A stretch of DNA of 64,000 bases from Manduca sexta (lineage: Eukaryota; Arthropoda; Insecta; Lepidoptera; Sphingidae): assembly GCF_014839805.1 (NCBI RefSeq), contig NC_051130.1, positions 2,852,001 through 2,916,000 on the forward strand, written 5' to 3'. The notes below the pieces were generated by a model that saw nothing but the letters and a program-made list of their open reading frames with translations, was not told the DNA's origin and made no database searches. Of the stretch, positions 12,646 through 25,420 are shown one piece after another. Position 1 is the first letter of the stretch, and each line of letters opens with the position of its first letter. The position numbers were made by a program, and so were the translations under genes.

Positions 12646-14069
12646 CTAAGGTAAGGCAGACGATGTGGGAGTTGTATTTGACTTGGTTGCTGTGGTTAAT
12701 ATGTGTTTTACTGAGCGTCGGAAAGTATAATATTTTGAAGTGTGAATATCAAGTGTGGGATGTTTTATAGATAGTTCATTATACAGGCGACACATTCTTG
12801 TAAGAGGATTATAGAAAGATGTATTATTTTTGCATACTTGTAAGTTAAACGTCCTCATAGGTAAACGCGGATTATTCTTCGTGTTAAAATTTAATAAGCT
12901 TAATAAGTATGATGAGTCTAATTGATTGTGAAGTAATTTGTATAGATATAATAGATCTTGTTGCCTGCGACGATTTTCGAGTGGGGTTACATTAAATTTT
13001 AATAATCTGTCACTGTGACTAATGAGTTCTCGACCAAAGCCACTCTTGTAGCTCAGAATCTTAAGACACTTCTTTTGGACACTTTCAATATTTTCAGAAT
13101 GGACAATGTAACACGGTGACCAAATAACAGCGGCATACTCTAGCACACTACACACAAGACTAAAATATAGAGTGAGAAAGCTTTTTGATGTTTTGAAACC
13201 CTTTGTACTCCTAGTTATGAATCCAAGAGATTGGTATCCTTTGCTCATAACATATGCGTAATGATCACGAAATGTAAGTTTCTGGTCAAATAGAACTCCG
13301 AGATCCCTAACTACAGTTTTTGATTGAAGACTTTGGCCTTGCAGCGTGTAGGTGTGTGTTGTTTTGTATCTCTTATTCGTGAAGGTAATAACAAAACATT
13401 TGTTTATGTTTAAAAACATCCTGTTTTCGTTACACCAGCCATAGACGGTATTAATGTCCTTTTGAAGATCAAAGCAGTCTGACAAATTGTTTATAGATTT
13501 GTAGATTTTAAGATCGTCAGCATATAATAGACAAGGACACGTTAAGTTGTAGATTAAGTCATTTATAAAAACTATGAAGAATAATGGCCCCAAATGCGAT
13601 CCTTGAGGCACCCCGGACGTGATGATTATAGACGATGATGTGAAACCTTTGAGGGCAACTAGCTGACTTCTACTGTTAAGATATGACTCTATCCAACGCA
13701 ACAAATTTCCATGAATACCATGACTAGATAGTTTTCTAACTAATAAAACGTGATTAACTTTATCAAAAGCTTTTTTAAAGTCAGTGTACACAGCGTCCAC
13801 TTGACCACCTTTGGCAAAAGTTTCACAAAGATAGTTTTTGTATTCTAACAAGTTCGTCACTGTTGACCGATTTTTACAAACCCATGTTGTTTATTGGAAA
13901 TGTATGGTTTTAAATGATAATATAATTGATCATAAACTGCGGACTCGAATAATTTGGCTAGTGCTGATAAGATGCTAATGGGTCTATAATTTTCACAGTT
14001 TGATTTATCACCGGATTTATGTATAGGAACAATATATGCTATTTTCCATGTTGCAGGAAAGACGCCCAT
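12646..14069 (-). pseudogene. LINE reverse transcriptase remnant
   Basis: Two frames cover the polymerase: 14069-13857 (fingers, with VPIHKSGDKSNCENYRPISI) and 13860-12646 (404 codons). In the longer one, motif A is YTDFKKAFD at residues 25-33, motif B is SGVPQGSHLGPL at 82-93, the catalytic YADD is at 113-116 (13513-13524), the LNINKC region follows, and VRDLGVLFDQ is the later LG-type motif. Catalytic residues are intact, but the frame breaks near 13868 and near 14068 inactivate it. The end at 12646 is the natural C-terminus, with no RNase H after it. Confidence 0.9.
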
Positions 14070-14798
14070 TTTAATGATTTATTGAATAAGGTAGTTAAAG
14101 GATGGCATAATTCATTAGCACATTTTAAAAGGAATTTAGCTGGAATACCATCATGACCCGGGCCTTTTCGCGAATCAAGATTCTTTAGCAAGCGCAAAAC
14201 AGTTTCGTTATCCAGTTCGATATTAAAAATTATGTTGTTAAATTCTAATTCCTGATTGCTAGTTATATTGACATCATCTTCTCTGCCAGATGAATGCTCA
14301 AAAACAGAACTAAAATATTCAGAGAAGAGTTCACAAACGCCTTGTGTGTCAGAAGCAGATTTTTCCTGAAGGACCATAGTTTGAGGTATGCCTGAGTGGC
14401 CTTTTCTATTATTTATATAGCTCCAGGGGGGTATATTTAGCAATAAGATCATTGAGAACACTATAAAAGTTTTTGACAGCTTCGTCTACATCAGATGATG
14501 ACAAAAGTAAATGCCAATCAACACAGTTTAATTCAAGTTTCAATTTGTTGTAGTCGCATTTATCAAAATTATAGCGTGTTGTTTTAGCTGGTTTTATATT
14601 TTTACTTAGGTTAATATTTTTAAGTATAATTTTTAATGGAGGATGATGTAAATCAGTTCGTGTAATGGGGTCAGCAGGTACAACTTCAACTAGATTGTCA
14701 ACATTGGATAATACTAAATCTAAGAGTCGATTATTGTTATTACGCAAATTGTTAAATTGGTTTAGTTTACAAAAGTAAGTAGTTCTACAAGAAGACAA
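14039..14798 (-). pseudogene. LINE linker between endonuclease and reverse transcriptase
   Basis: Two overlapping frames, 14798-14409 and 14461-14039, carry the region between the two enzymes. It includes RLLDLVLSNV and, nearer the polymerase, LLKNLDSRKGPGHDGIPAKF, the usual entry to the reverse transcriptase. Residues normally found after IPPW are missing, which suggests an internal deletion near 14420. Confidence 0.75.
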
Positions 14799-15324
14799 GC
14801 TTTTGTGTCAGATGATATTCCAGGTATTAAATTATAACCACAGGGATTTGTAGTCCAAGACAAATATGGTGTGTTAAAATCTCCCACAATCAAGAACCTA
14901 TCACTATATTGGCAGCGGTGTATAATTTGTTGCGTGTTTGTATAAAATGATCGCAAGGTTTCGCTTGACATGTCAGGAGGTAAATAACATAAACAGATAT
15001 GAACTCTGGGGTCAGATGGTTTATCTGATAAAACCGTGATCCAAAGATCCTCCACCACACTCTCCCAACTCGTTTGCCTTATTACATTGTAAGATTTTTT
15101 GATAGCCAGTAAAACTCCACCCCATCCTGCTTAGGATTATAAGTAGTACATCGATCCCTCCTATAAACATTAAATTTTGAGTCAAATAGTTCAGCATCAG
15201 AAACACTTGGATTCAGGTTTGTTTCTGTTAAACACACCATATCAAAATCACAATTAAGTGTATTCAAATATATATCTCTAACTTTAGTGCGAATTCTGTT
15301 AACATTTTGATAATATACATTCAT
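14762..15324 (-). pseudogene. LINE AP-endonuclease remnant
   Basis: The start reads YYQNVNRIRTK, and CLTETNL follows (the family's catalytic Glu motif). After frame changes near 15090-15200 the domain resumes with LWITVLSDKPSDPRVHICLC, YLPPD and VGDFNTPYLSW, the GDFN motif of these endonucleases. It is spread over three frames, so no intact protein is made. Target cleavage during retrotransposition is the family role. Confidence 0.85.
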
Positions 15325-15643
15325 AGTGAAATTTAAAAATTTAAAATTAGCTTATATTTTACAAGGTTTTACGTAGACAGAGAAAAGGTAATATATATGT
15401 GTAATTTATTATTATACGCATAAAATTATAAAATTAATTAAGGAAAATAGGTAACATACATATAATAATTACTTAAATACCTTTACAAAGCTTATCCAAG
15501 ACGCTCGCATTTTTTATATGAATAGCTTGCGAGTAATCGTCTTTTCTCATATAAATTCTTCCATACCTTATCCAGATATACTTATAAGATAGTAATTAGT
15601 TTATTAATTTTGTTTTGCTTTCTAAATCCATCATTTAATTATA

Positions 15644-15887
15644 CCAGGCCTATATACACAGTCCACTACTAAGCACGATTTTAGGCCTTAACCATCACGC
15701 TGGCCCAGTGTGGGTTGACGGACTTAACATACCTACGAAATTCGTGTAGAGAACTTCTCAGGTATACAGGTTTCCTCGTATTTTCCTTCACCGTTGAAGC
15801 AAGTAATTTACAAAGAAGTTTTTGAAGGTTTTGAACCTGCGGATCTTCGTGGCAGTCTGTTCTACTTCCGACTAGACTATCGCTGAT
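15644..15887 (-). mobile_element. SINE-like repeat, family C
   Basis: In reverse it has the tRNA-like head (ATAGTCTAGTCGG, then GCAGGTTCAAAACC) and the body with GGTGAAGGAAAATACGAGG. Family C is found at least eight times here. Confidence 0.7.
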
Positions 15888-16044
15888 GTATCATTCACCG
15901 ATGCATGTTTTAGGAAGACAGTGAATTCAATTCACCCGTGTAGAACGCAATCATGAATATCAATAGAGTTTTGTTTCGTATCGCCTTATGTTAATTGATG
16001 TAGAACTGTTTGTTTTCTTCAATAAAATAGAATAAAAACCGTAG

Positions 16045-16342
16045 GTCTACTTCGAAAAACGCACGTCGGAACGTCGAATTACTTCGGATCCGTCGCCGTT
16101 CTTACTTTAGTGGTAGGATGAATTTCCCGTATTTTTTGGAGAAAGCAGTAGAACTTTATCCTCACAGATGGTTTTAAAAAGGGATGGCGAAACCCTGAAT
16201 TCTTACAAATTCCATGTCTGAAATATTGCGATGAACGGATCGGATCCGTCGTCGAATCCGTCATCGGATCCGTAACACTTCGTAGTAACAAAACGTGCGA
16301 TCCGTCATCAGAAACTACGGATTTCGTTTTTCGAAGTAGACC
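16045..16342. mobile_element. MITE with GGTCTACTTCGAAAAACG ends (about 298 bp)
   Basis: The 18-base terminal inverted repeat GGTCTACTTCGAAAAACG is at 16044-16061 and, inverted, at 16325-16342. Inside are repeated GGATCCGTC motifs. The open frame at 16079-16291 lies within the element and is not a gene. Confidence 0.75.
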
Positions 16343-16776
16343 CTCTGTATCTTAACGAACCACCTCAGCCTGTTTTTCTTTCTTCCACACTTTCTCCAGT
16401 CGGTACAAAATACACGAGAAGGTCGATTCTAAACATGTCTTTCGATAAATGAGATTTTGTGCACGTCTTTTCGTACGTACTAAATCATACAGCACGCGGA
16501 TTTAAGAGGCGCGTTCAACATCGCGCGATAAATAATTCATAGAATAATATTATCAGCAATATTTTTGTGCTGACGCCGATAAATTTATGCATTCTGTAAT
16601 TATTATTGGGATATGGCAACTGCTGCGAGGGCATTCTGGCATTGTGCCAGGTGCCTGCTGCGGCGTTGAGTTTAGTGTAATGACAACTCAGTATGATAAG
16701 ATGAAATGCAAACATGGTTTTAACATTTGTTAAAATACGAACGCTATCTCAAGACGTCGTCATTAGTCGTCATCAG

Positions 16777-17032
16777 ACCAAAATGTCACTGTTATAACCT
16801 ATTTATTCACTTGAACAACAAATATTTTTACTTATTTGACTAATATTTTTTATTCATATCCAGGTTTACATTTAGACTCCAGTTCTTATATTATGAGCGT
16901 CACTCCGTACATAACGACACGCTGTCAATGTTGAAATCATACTAGTCAGGTGTACGGATTGCAGTACAGTTGAGTCGAACGCACTGAGTGTACTGAACGC
17001 CAGATCTAGTACGTAGTACATATATACCGATG
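16777..17032 (+). repeat. Uncharacterised interspersed repeat, family G, copy 1
   Basis: It shares TAACCTATTTATTCACTTGA, the GTACGGATTGCAGTACAGTT core and TCTAGTACGTAGTACATATA with the copies at 35710 and 63799. All three copies stop at the same CGATG, which suggests a true element boundary. No terminal repeat or coding frame was found. Confidence 0.7.
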
Positions 17033-17589
17033 AAATGGGGTCATTTACCCGTGCATGTATAAAACAGCACATAGACCTGCATCTTTTTTGGAGATATTTT
17101 TTATTCATCTAAATGACGACATATTGGGATTGCGATGGTATCTTATCAAATTTGTTGAAAGCTTGTTTCACGACTCCACTATCAAAATTCTATCACAAAT
17201 TTTCATTATCAGATTACCATTTTTTCCACGACCTATTCAAATATTTTGTGACCTAATTCCATAATGCAGTACGCCTATACCTAATCTCAAGTTCTTTAGT
17301 ATTTTGATACGGAGACCCAAGGACGTTTTTGTTACAATTTTAATCCTTCCCTGAAGTTGAGAGGTAAACTTTGTCCATAATGAGTAATTGCCATATGAAA
17401 ACAAATAAACAAAAAGAAAATATTACTCAAAATACGAAACTACCTGCATATTCAAATGATTTTAAACAGCGCATCATCAAGTCACGTTCAGAGTAGTAGA
17501 TTATGACTATTCATAAGACTTTATAAATGTTATGAATAAGAACAAGTTTGGAGAAGCTATCGTATAGAATATAAAGTATAGAATTGTAT

Positions 17590-17853
17590 TTTTTTTATAA
17601 GTGACCCCACTGCACCTAATGGTAAGTGGACTTGGGTCCAGTAAAATGTCGACTCCTGAGAAAAATTTTGATTTAGAAGAGATGATTACCCCTTCAACAG
17701 TCGACATAATTATGTCGGCCTGTTGGAAACGGATATACACAGGCTGAACCGGAACGCGACACACTTAGGTGAGCCTGTACGGGTATTAACACCTTGTGTA
17801 CGGTGGTCGCTATTCGGGCGGATATAAAATATATCCTACCACTTTGTTATTCA
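17590..17853 (-). mobile_element. SINE-like repeat, family B
   Basis: It is a reverse copy, from CCACTGCACCTAATGGTAAG to GGCGGATATAAAATATATCC. An insert of about 20 bases lies near 17660. Confidence 0.75.
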
Positions 17854-17964
17854 CTATTTCACGTTATTTTGACAGTTCTTACAAGCATGTAACGTAAATC
17901 ATCGCGTTTATGACATTTAAATTGATATACAGTATTAATTCCACGCTAATTCCATGAAGATAAC

Positions 17965-18180
17965 GTAACGTTTGTTCCTCTTTCACGAAAAAGAGCTACT
18001 GAACGGATTTGGATGAAACTTTACAGTAATATTGGTTATACATCAGAATAACACAAATGCTACAATTTATAATGATTTTGTCTAATTTGGTCATAATATA
18101 ACGATACATATCAAGAAAGTCAGAAAAAAATTATCCCGAAAAACTCCTTCACGCGGGCGAAGTTGCGACCAAAAGGTAGT
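17965..18180 (+). mobile_element. Helitron-like element, family F, partial
   Basis: It shares CTCTTTCACGAAAAAGAGCT and TACAGTAATATTGGTTATAC with the complete copy. The 3' end GCGGGCGAAGTTGCGACC has lost the CTAG terminus. Confidence 0.65.
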
Positions 18181-20671
18181 ATATGATAAAATCATTACGA
18201 TGAAGCGAAAATTGAACTTAAAATTACTATAAACCCCAAGGGCCAGTTTCACAAGTTTCAAGTAAATTTTATATAACTTATCATATTAAAGTTCATGTAA
18301 ATAATACTCTTTTTATGACCACTTATTTGGAAGCATAGATTAGTGACTTTTGTATTTAATCGGCTTATACTTTTATGTGAATAAATAGAATTTGCTTAGA
18401 AGTTGTGAAACAGGTTTTTAATGTAACACCCTGTATAAACATAACATGTTGTGACACCGCCCGGACGCTCCAACCCCCTCGGGCCAAACTATTAACTTCG
18501 TAAACTACGGATAAAATTATGTAAAGTGTTAGTGGTGTTGTTACTATTATGTATTTTAGAAGTTAGCGTATTTACATGACGTTCGTGTCGAGTTTTGATA
18601 ACCTAGAGCGTTGTGATTTCTATTGTTTTCGAGATTTGACTTAGCTTAGAGCAAAGCCTTATGATTTCTTTTGGATGATTTGTCGACTATGTAACTTTAT
18701 TTATTCTTACATTAATTTTAATGCGGTGAAATTAATAACAGAGGGAAAATTAATTGAACAGGTTACTAAATCAAATAGATAACGTTCCAAGAATTATGGC
18801 TTGAGATACCATCGAAAATAGAGAACGAAGTCCATAGAGTATTTGACAGGAACGAACTGAAAGATCGAACCAGTACAAAATTGAAAAAAGAAAATGTCTA
18901 TAGAGACGCCTTAACTGTATAAACCCAACTCTCGTTACCAGAATTTCTTATTATAGTAATATGTTACCTATTAAAGGTCTGAACACCAAAAAAAGAAGAA
19001 CCGACTGATGCCTCAACATCTGCAACTTAGGTTATACTGATATTGGTATTATCTTAGCGATGACAGGACTCATTTACCATCAGGTTATGCATTTACGAGT
19101 TATTTTCTGAAAAAAAAAGATACACCTATAAAAGAGTGAATGAGTTAAATGCCAATAGTTATATGTACTAGTTCATTTTTACATGACTCAGTAAAGTCTA
19201 ATTTGTAGATAAATTCTAGTTCGCCTCGGCACTGGAACGAAGCCAATTCGTTAAATTTATCTATTGCACTGTTTATGCGTTTGACAGCCGGGCGGAAGAG
19301 AGATCAACTGGCTCTCGATCGAGGGCAAACAAAAAATGTAACAATTATCAACTTTATTTCACTCGAGTAGATGATTGGACTTTCGATATAGTGTACGAAC
19401 TATCTCTGATTAGGAAATCGAGAAATGGGTACATTTTTTGATTCAGAAGGGATGTAGAAAGACCATGTCGTAGGGACTTGATGATTTTTCAATTTCTTCG
19501 GGGTCTGGGTAGTGGAGACAGGATTATTTTTTTTCAAAATAGCTGTCAAAATAACACCATAAGTACAATATTAAAAGCAATTCGCTAGTTAAAATGAAAT
19601 TCCTAAACATCCTACGTCTTAATTCTTCTTTTATACGATATCGTGTCTCGTAATTTGAAATACAATCTACTATCCTATATACCTTGATTTTTGTATCATC
19701 TTTTAAACTCTGATGATTTGCAATATTTATTAACCCCTCATGCCTTTGCCTTCTCTCTAATTTCAAATGTTTGCTGTTCTATATCTTGTTCTGTATCTTC
19801 TAATACGGCTGTACTGACCGAAGCCTGTTTTTACAGCACCAGACTGCCGCTCAGACCTTGGTGAGTGATCGTCTCATAACACTTATAATACTGTTAAATA
19901 CTTATAACACTGTAAAATACTTATAACGCTGTTAAATTGAGCACGTTGCTTATAGCTTTGCAACCAACGGTTTTACACCACTTGCATGGTTACAACTTAT
20001 GTCTTGTTCATGGTAAATTGAGAATTTTGAATTAAGACTGTTTTAAAGAAGTTTTTTTTTAATAGGATTTGAGGAGATAGTATTTTTAAGAAATGTAGGG
20101 AAATGTTTTTTAGTTCTATAATGATGGATGTAGAATGTGTTTGATAAGTTTCATGTAAATAAACATTTTATTTTTATCCTAAGGGGTTAGACCAAAAAAT
20201 TTTTTATTAATAGTTATCGCCCCGCATATAGTTTGTCTGTACAAAACACTTCTTTATAATAATAATTTAACTGTATTATAATTCCAAAAACTTCTTTACT
20301 CTTTAACTTATAAAAGTACCGCCAAAAAACTCATAATTTTTAATAACCAATCCACTACAATTAAATAATGTCACACTCACGTATAAATTACTTATATTTA
20401 AGTTAAAATTACGATACACTTATAATTTAATTAAAAAATAATTTCACCTACGTTTCGAAACTTAATTTCAAAATTCGTCTCAGTTCTCAAAGTGAACCGA
20501 CACTGGATTAACTTCCAGGAATTTGAACATAAAAATCCCCAAACAACGCTACAAACTCAACTGACCCTTTATAAAGAGATTAATGAGTGCTCCGGGAGCG
20601 AAGGTGTGAACCGGCGGGATTAAAATTTCATCCCGATACCGCCGGCCGGAACTCTTCTCGTCCTTGTCTTT

Positions 20672-20704
20672 AACCGACTTCAAAAAAGGAGGTTCTCAAT
20701 TCCA
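20672..20704 (+). repeat. Short conserved transposon motif
   Basis: ACCGACTTCAAAAAAGGAGG followed by TTCTCAATTCC is a motif often seen at the ends of insect interspersed repeats. A diverged copy lies near 34150-34185 (GACTTCCTAAAAGGTAGGAA). The parent element is not determined. Confidence 0.35.
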
Positions 20705-21427
20705 ATGTATTTTCACACTTGCAATATTATGGCATGGTTTTTGAACGCATTTTTGTATTTTCTCAAATCAGCTTTCTTTATTCTTCGCTTTTATTTATTG
20801 CTGACTTTTTGGCTGAGTTTTGTTGAATTTGAATTTACTTATTTATTATTTATATATACACTTTAACAGTTACAGTATTAAAGCGATATTATACAGACAA
20901 TTACGTAGTAATTTAATAATTGGTTTCAATACATTATACTTAGGAGAAACAATTTCTCTAGTTACTGATGGAATCGCTCAATAACAAAACTTAATTTCAA
21001 TAAGGAAGCCATTTTAATTGAAAATTATTTTGAATATAATTTTTTTGTTTAATATTTTAGTATTGTAATATTTCTATATTTAGGTACAGCTATTTGAACT
21101 TGATTAATTGCATTTTTAAATTAAATTACTATTTTACTGATTCATTCAATATTTGGAGTATGAAAGTTGTTTAGGTTCTTTCTCTTAGATACAATATGCT
21201 CAATGAATTTAAATTTAGTTACAAATGTTTTGGAGTTGAGCAATATTTTTTTAATTATGATAGTATTATTCTATGAGGTAACTTATAATGCCAACACCAA
21301 CTTCATACCGAATCAATCAAGACATCAAATAATCATTGCATTGGATCACTAATGCAAACAGGAACACAATAATTACATATTTCGCGGCAAAAATGCTCTA
21401 CGGTATAACCTACAGTAAATTCTGTAG

Positions 21428-21560
21428 CTGGTAATCTAGATCCAACAGACCGGCATAATTGTGACGACTGTCGAGGACTAATCATGCCTCGTCAGTCGGC
21501 ATTCTATTGGACCCCCCTTCACCTAAGATTAGGTGTAGTAGGCTCCCGTATATAAAAAAA
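21428..21560 (+). mobile_element. Repeat family B, 5'-truncated
   Basis: It begins within the central AACAGACCGGCATAATTGTG block and continues through GTCAGTCGGCATTCTATTGG to the A-rich end. Confidence 0.7.
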
Positions 21561-21959
21561 CCCTACCCAAACAGATACTTTAGAGGTACATAGAATGGCC
21601 ACTGTATTAATTTTGTGCGTAAGTTTATTCCTACTTAACCACCTGCGCTAAAACATAGTAATTTATTTCAGTACGACAAGAAATAAAAGTCGTCAAACAA
21701 CTCTTTTACGAGCTAATTCAGAAAAATAGCTCTTTATAAGTTAGATTGGATTCCGCGGTCCACCCTAGTTGTAAAAACTTGCTGCTGTTCTAATTGTGGT
21801 CGCAGTTTGAATGCTATCTTGCGTTGGAATTTTACGTTTAACCTCTGAATAGTTGATGTTTGGAATTTTAAAGAATATGTATCTTTTTTTAATTCTAGCA
21901 GTTTTATTACATTAAATCGTTATGGTAAGTGCACTACCATTAATATGTTATACTAGTCT

Positions 21960-22205
21960 TATATTATTACATGCATCAAAATCGGCTGAACCTAAAACTA
22001 CTCAATTATGTATAGATAATCTATATTTTGATATAAAGCTGAAGAGTTTTTTTGTTTGTTTGAACGGGCTAGAAGAACTACTGGTTCGATTTAAAAAATA
22101 TTTTAGTATTGGATAATCCATTTATTGCGAAACACTATAGGCCATATAACATCACGCTATGACGAATAGAAGCGGAGCATTAATGAATGTTGCAAAAAAC
22201 GGAAA
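21960..22205 (+). mobile_element. Diverged relative of family E
   Basis: ATCACGCTATGACGAATAGA and GCGGAGCATTAATGAATGTT correspond in order to the family E blocks. The ends are not preserved. Confidence 0.4.
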
Positions 22206-22798
22206 AAGAATCCTTTTGAGATTTCAGATATAAAATATATCCTACGCAAAGTACAAAACAGAAAGATCATTCCACAAAAATTTCAAGACGTTTATTTCTA
22301 TTTTTGAAAGCAGGTTATATAACAACCACCATTTATACAAACATCCTACTAAAAGCACGCCCCGAACCCAGTAGTTGCAAGTCACTCCTGTCCTGTCACG
22401 TGATTAATATGACCTCGGAAATTCCTAATGGTCCGGGGAGCTAAGGGGGGTGGCAGTGATTGGCCGATTCCCATTTCTTGTTCTATTGTTGCCAAATTGA
22501 CTGCCGTCGATAATCGTGTCAATTTGTGCGTTTAAAACTTGTATTAGATTCTTTAGACCTCTTATTACCTGAGTTTTAGAAGAATGGGTCTCATCCGCCC
22601 ATCTGTCACTTTCAACCTACAGTTTGAGTCCATGTTAAGGTCATTTTTATTGTATTGAAAAGTAAACGATGTACGTGATGCATTTCATTCATAAATACCA
22701 AAAAAGTATAGTATTTGATAAGCTTGTGTGCAGCAATAAACTTACCATTAGGTCACCCTCACACTTAATTGCTTCTTCTATATATAATATCCCTGTTT

Positions 22799-23080
22799 TA
22801 TATACTGTCTCACTGCTGGACAACTGCCTCCTCTACTAAGAGAGTTTAAGACCTTAGTCCACCACGCTGGCCTAGTGCAGGTTCGCAGACTTCACTTACC
22901 TTCGAAATTTTTATGGAGAACTTCTCAGGTATGCAGTTTTCCTTACGATGTTTTCCTTCACCGTTTAAGCATGTTATAACTCACAAAGTATACACACATA
23001 ACTTTAGAAAAATCAGAGGTGCGTGCGTGCTCTTGGGTTTTGAACCTGCGGACTTCCACTCCCAACTAAGCTGGCGCCGG
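22799..23080 (-). mobile_element. SINE-like repeat, family C, near full length
   Basis: It is a reverse copy, from TATACTGTCTCACTGCTGGA through CCACGCTGGCCTAGTGCAGG to TTTTGAACCTGCGGACTTCC at the head. Confidence 0.75.
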
Positions 23081-23106
23081 TTGCCTTCTCTACTTTATAC
23101 AAATAA

Positions 23107-23325
23107 GGTAGAATATTAAATATATCCGCCCAGATAGCTGCCATCGTATACAAGGTGTGCAATCCACCATAGAGACCCACGTACGTATGTCGCAATCCAG
23201 ATTCAGCATGTGTATATCTAGTTATTAACAGGCCAGCATAATTGTACTGGGGAGGGATAATATTAACCCCACTTCGCGTACCATCAGGTGCAATGGCGCA
23301 ACTTTGCCATGCCCAATATATACAA
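23107..23325 (+). mobile_element. Repeat family B, diverged
   Basis: It lines up from the GGTAGAATATTAAATATATC start to CCATCAGGTGCAATGG. It lies 27 bases after a family C copy. Confidence 0.65.
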
Positions 23326-24840
23326 ATCTCTAAGCTACCCTACTTATTTGCCTTCTCAACTTTTAATAAGATATTACAACTGCCCAGCAAACATCAGAAA
23401 AGTCCAACTTGAAAATTAAATTACGCCCATAAAATATCTAGCGACCCAGTTAACTTCGAAATATGATAAATGACAATTCCATAGTGGTCGTTGAACACAA
23501 ATTGCATTTAGATGACGTGCAAGTTCGGTAAAACTTCGTTCATTGTGGAACGGCCGGCTGGATCTGAATTTGACTTACATCATAATGCTTTCAATGTAAC
23601 ACGTTGACTTGTATAAACTTAGTGTGGAGTAAACTGAACTTTGGTGATCTATGATTTATCTATGATCATAAATAATGCTATTTATCAATGGCGCTTGCAG
23701 AGACTATTAATAATGTATTTGCAGCATAGATTCGATAACCTGTAAGCAAGTCACCTGAAGTTATGTAGTCTGTTAATAAATCATCCACAATAACAAAAGA
23801 ATTATGGATCTCTTGGTCTTCTTAGTTTGGTACTCTTGACAGAGTGGTCGTAGTTTTTGCGATGATGATACTTGGTAATTTACAGGCGCCGTCTATCTTT
23901 TCGGTGATGTTCGCATGTCTACTAATGCTTTTCCATTCTTGTCGGTTAGTAGTACTTCGTGTACACTATCATGGAAGACTGTGTTGGCGTTTTTATCAAA
24001 TCAGACCAGCGAATATGGGATCGGACTCTAATTCTTTTTCCTTCTACTTGTCCTTGGACCAACTGACTTCATAGAGTCTACGTTTTTGAATACGTGAAGA
24101 ACTTTAAAATACGCCATACGTTGAATGAACACCAATCATGGATTTATTTGCCCTTAAAAGCAGTAGTGTCTAGAAACCTAACCGATGATAGCTTTCTGTT
24201 AAGTTTTGTATGGTCAGACTGCCGACTCTCCTAACACACTCTCAACTATTCATTCTTAAGTATGACGAACAGGGTGGCCGCCTACGACCTCGCGCTTGCA
24301 AAGGGCATACAGAAAAAAATATTATCTTTCTTCGATACTAAATTAAAATACCTCGGAAAGATCCGCTGCCTAGAACCTAGCATTATTTAAAGATGTGATC
24401 ATATGACAACAGTAAAGCTGACATATTTATTTTTTACAAAATAATATTTCCTTGAATACTTATTAATCTAACAATCACTAATCAAGATATTAATGTACCT
24501 AAAATTAAAACTAAACATCCCTTCATATAACAAATAAATTATATTCAATAATAAAAATCCTTTAACTGCATACAGCACACTTCGGTTTTAAAACAGGCGA
24601 GCTAGGTAAATAGGACCCAGACTCCAGGTAGGCATTCACCCTTCATCAAACGGCCACCCTCGGGTACATAAGTTGTCTGCCCACCCCATAGCTATAGGCG
24701 TATGTTTTTGAAATCAATACCACTCAACCCCTAGTCTGCGTTGTCTTCCGCTAGTAATAATGTATGCGGAAACTATCTATCACTAGTGTAATTTACCTCG
24801 CTGATACTAATGTCATGATACTTGCAATTATAGCCATGAG

Positions 24841-25420
24841 TTTAATGTTCCGCAAAAAAGGATAAAAAGCTGTTAAATACAAATTAAAATGTATGATTTA
24901 GATGGTGTTGTTAAAATATGAGGACCTAATTTGTATATTTTTGAATTTAGAATAAAATAAATAAAAATAATTGCTCTTCCAATGAGTTTAATACTCCACA
25001 AAAAAAGGATAAAAACTTTTTAAATACATACAAATGGAAATTATGATCTAGATGGCGTGGTTAAAATATGAGGACCTAATTTGTATATTTTTAAATTGGA
25101 ATAAAATTAATACAAATAATTGGTCTTCCAAAGAGTTTAATGTTCCACAAAAAAGGATAAAAACTTTTTAAATACATACAAATGGAAATATATGATCTAG
25201 ATGACGTGGTTAAAATATGAGGACCTAATTTGTATATTTTTAAATTGGAATAAAATTAATACAATTAATTGGTCTTCCAAAGAGTTTAATGTTCCGCAAA
25301 AAGGATAAAAACCTTTTAAATACATACAAATGGAAATGGTTAAAATATGAGGTCTTTTTTTATGTTTTTGAATTTAGAATAAAATTGACAATACAAATAA
25401 TGGGTCTTACGAAGACAGAT
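24841..25420. repeat. Tandem array, four units of about 146-149 bp
   Basis: Units start at 24841, 24987, 25136 and 25285, each with TTTAATGTTCCGCAAAAAAG or a variant, then TTAAAATATGAGGACCTAAT. The fourth has an internal deletion. The second and third are the most alike. Confidence 0.9.

Larger units (their letters stand above)
12447..15324 (-). mobile_element. Non-LTR retrotransposon (CR1/Jockey-group LINE), 5'-truncated and degenerate
   Basis: Read on the - strand, the element has an AP-type endonuclease (15324 to about 14762), a linker, a reverse transcriptase with C-terminal extension (about 14461 to 12646), a short 3' UTR and a tail of TAAA repeats (12447-12480). The product is broken by at least five frame changes, and the linker appears shortened after the PPW motif. 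No ORF1 (gag-like) is visible upstream, so the copy is 5'-truncated. The absence of an RNase H domain and the simple-repeat tail suit the CR1/Jockey group, but the clade is not certain. It cannot move by itself. It lies antisense to the host exchanger gene. Confidence 0.9.
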
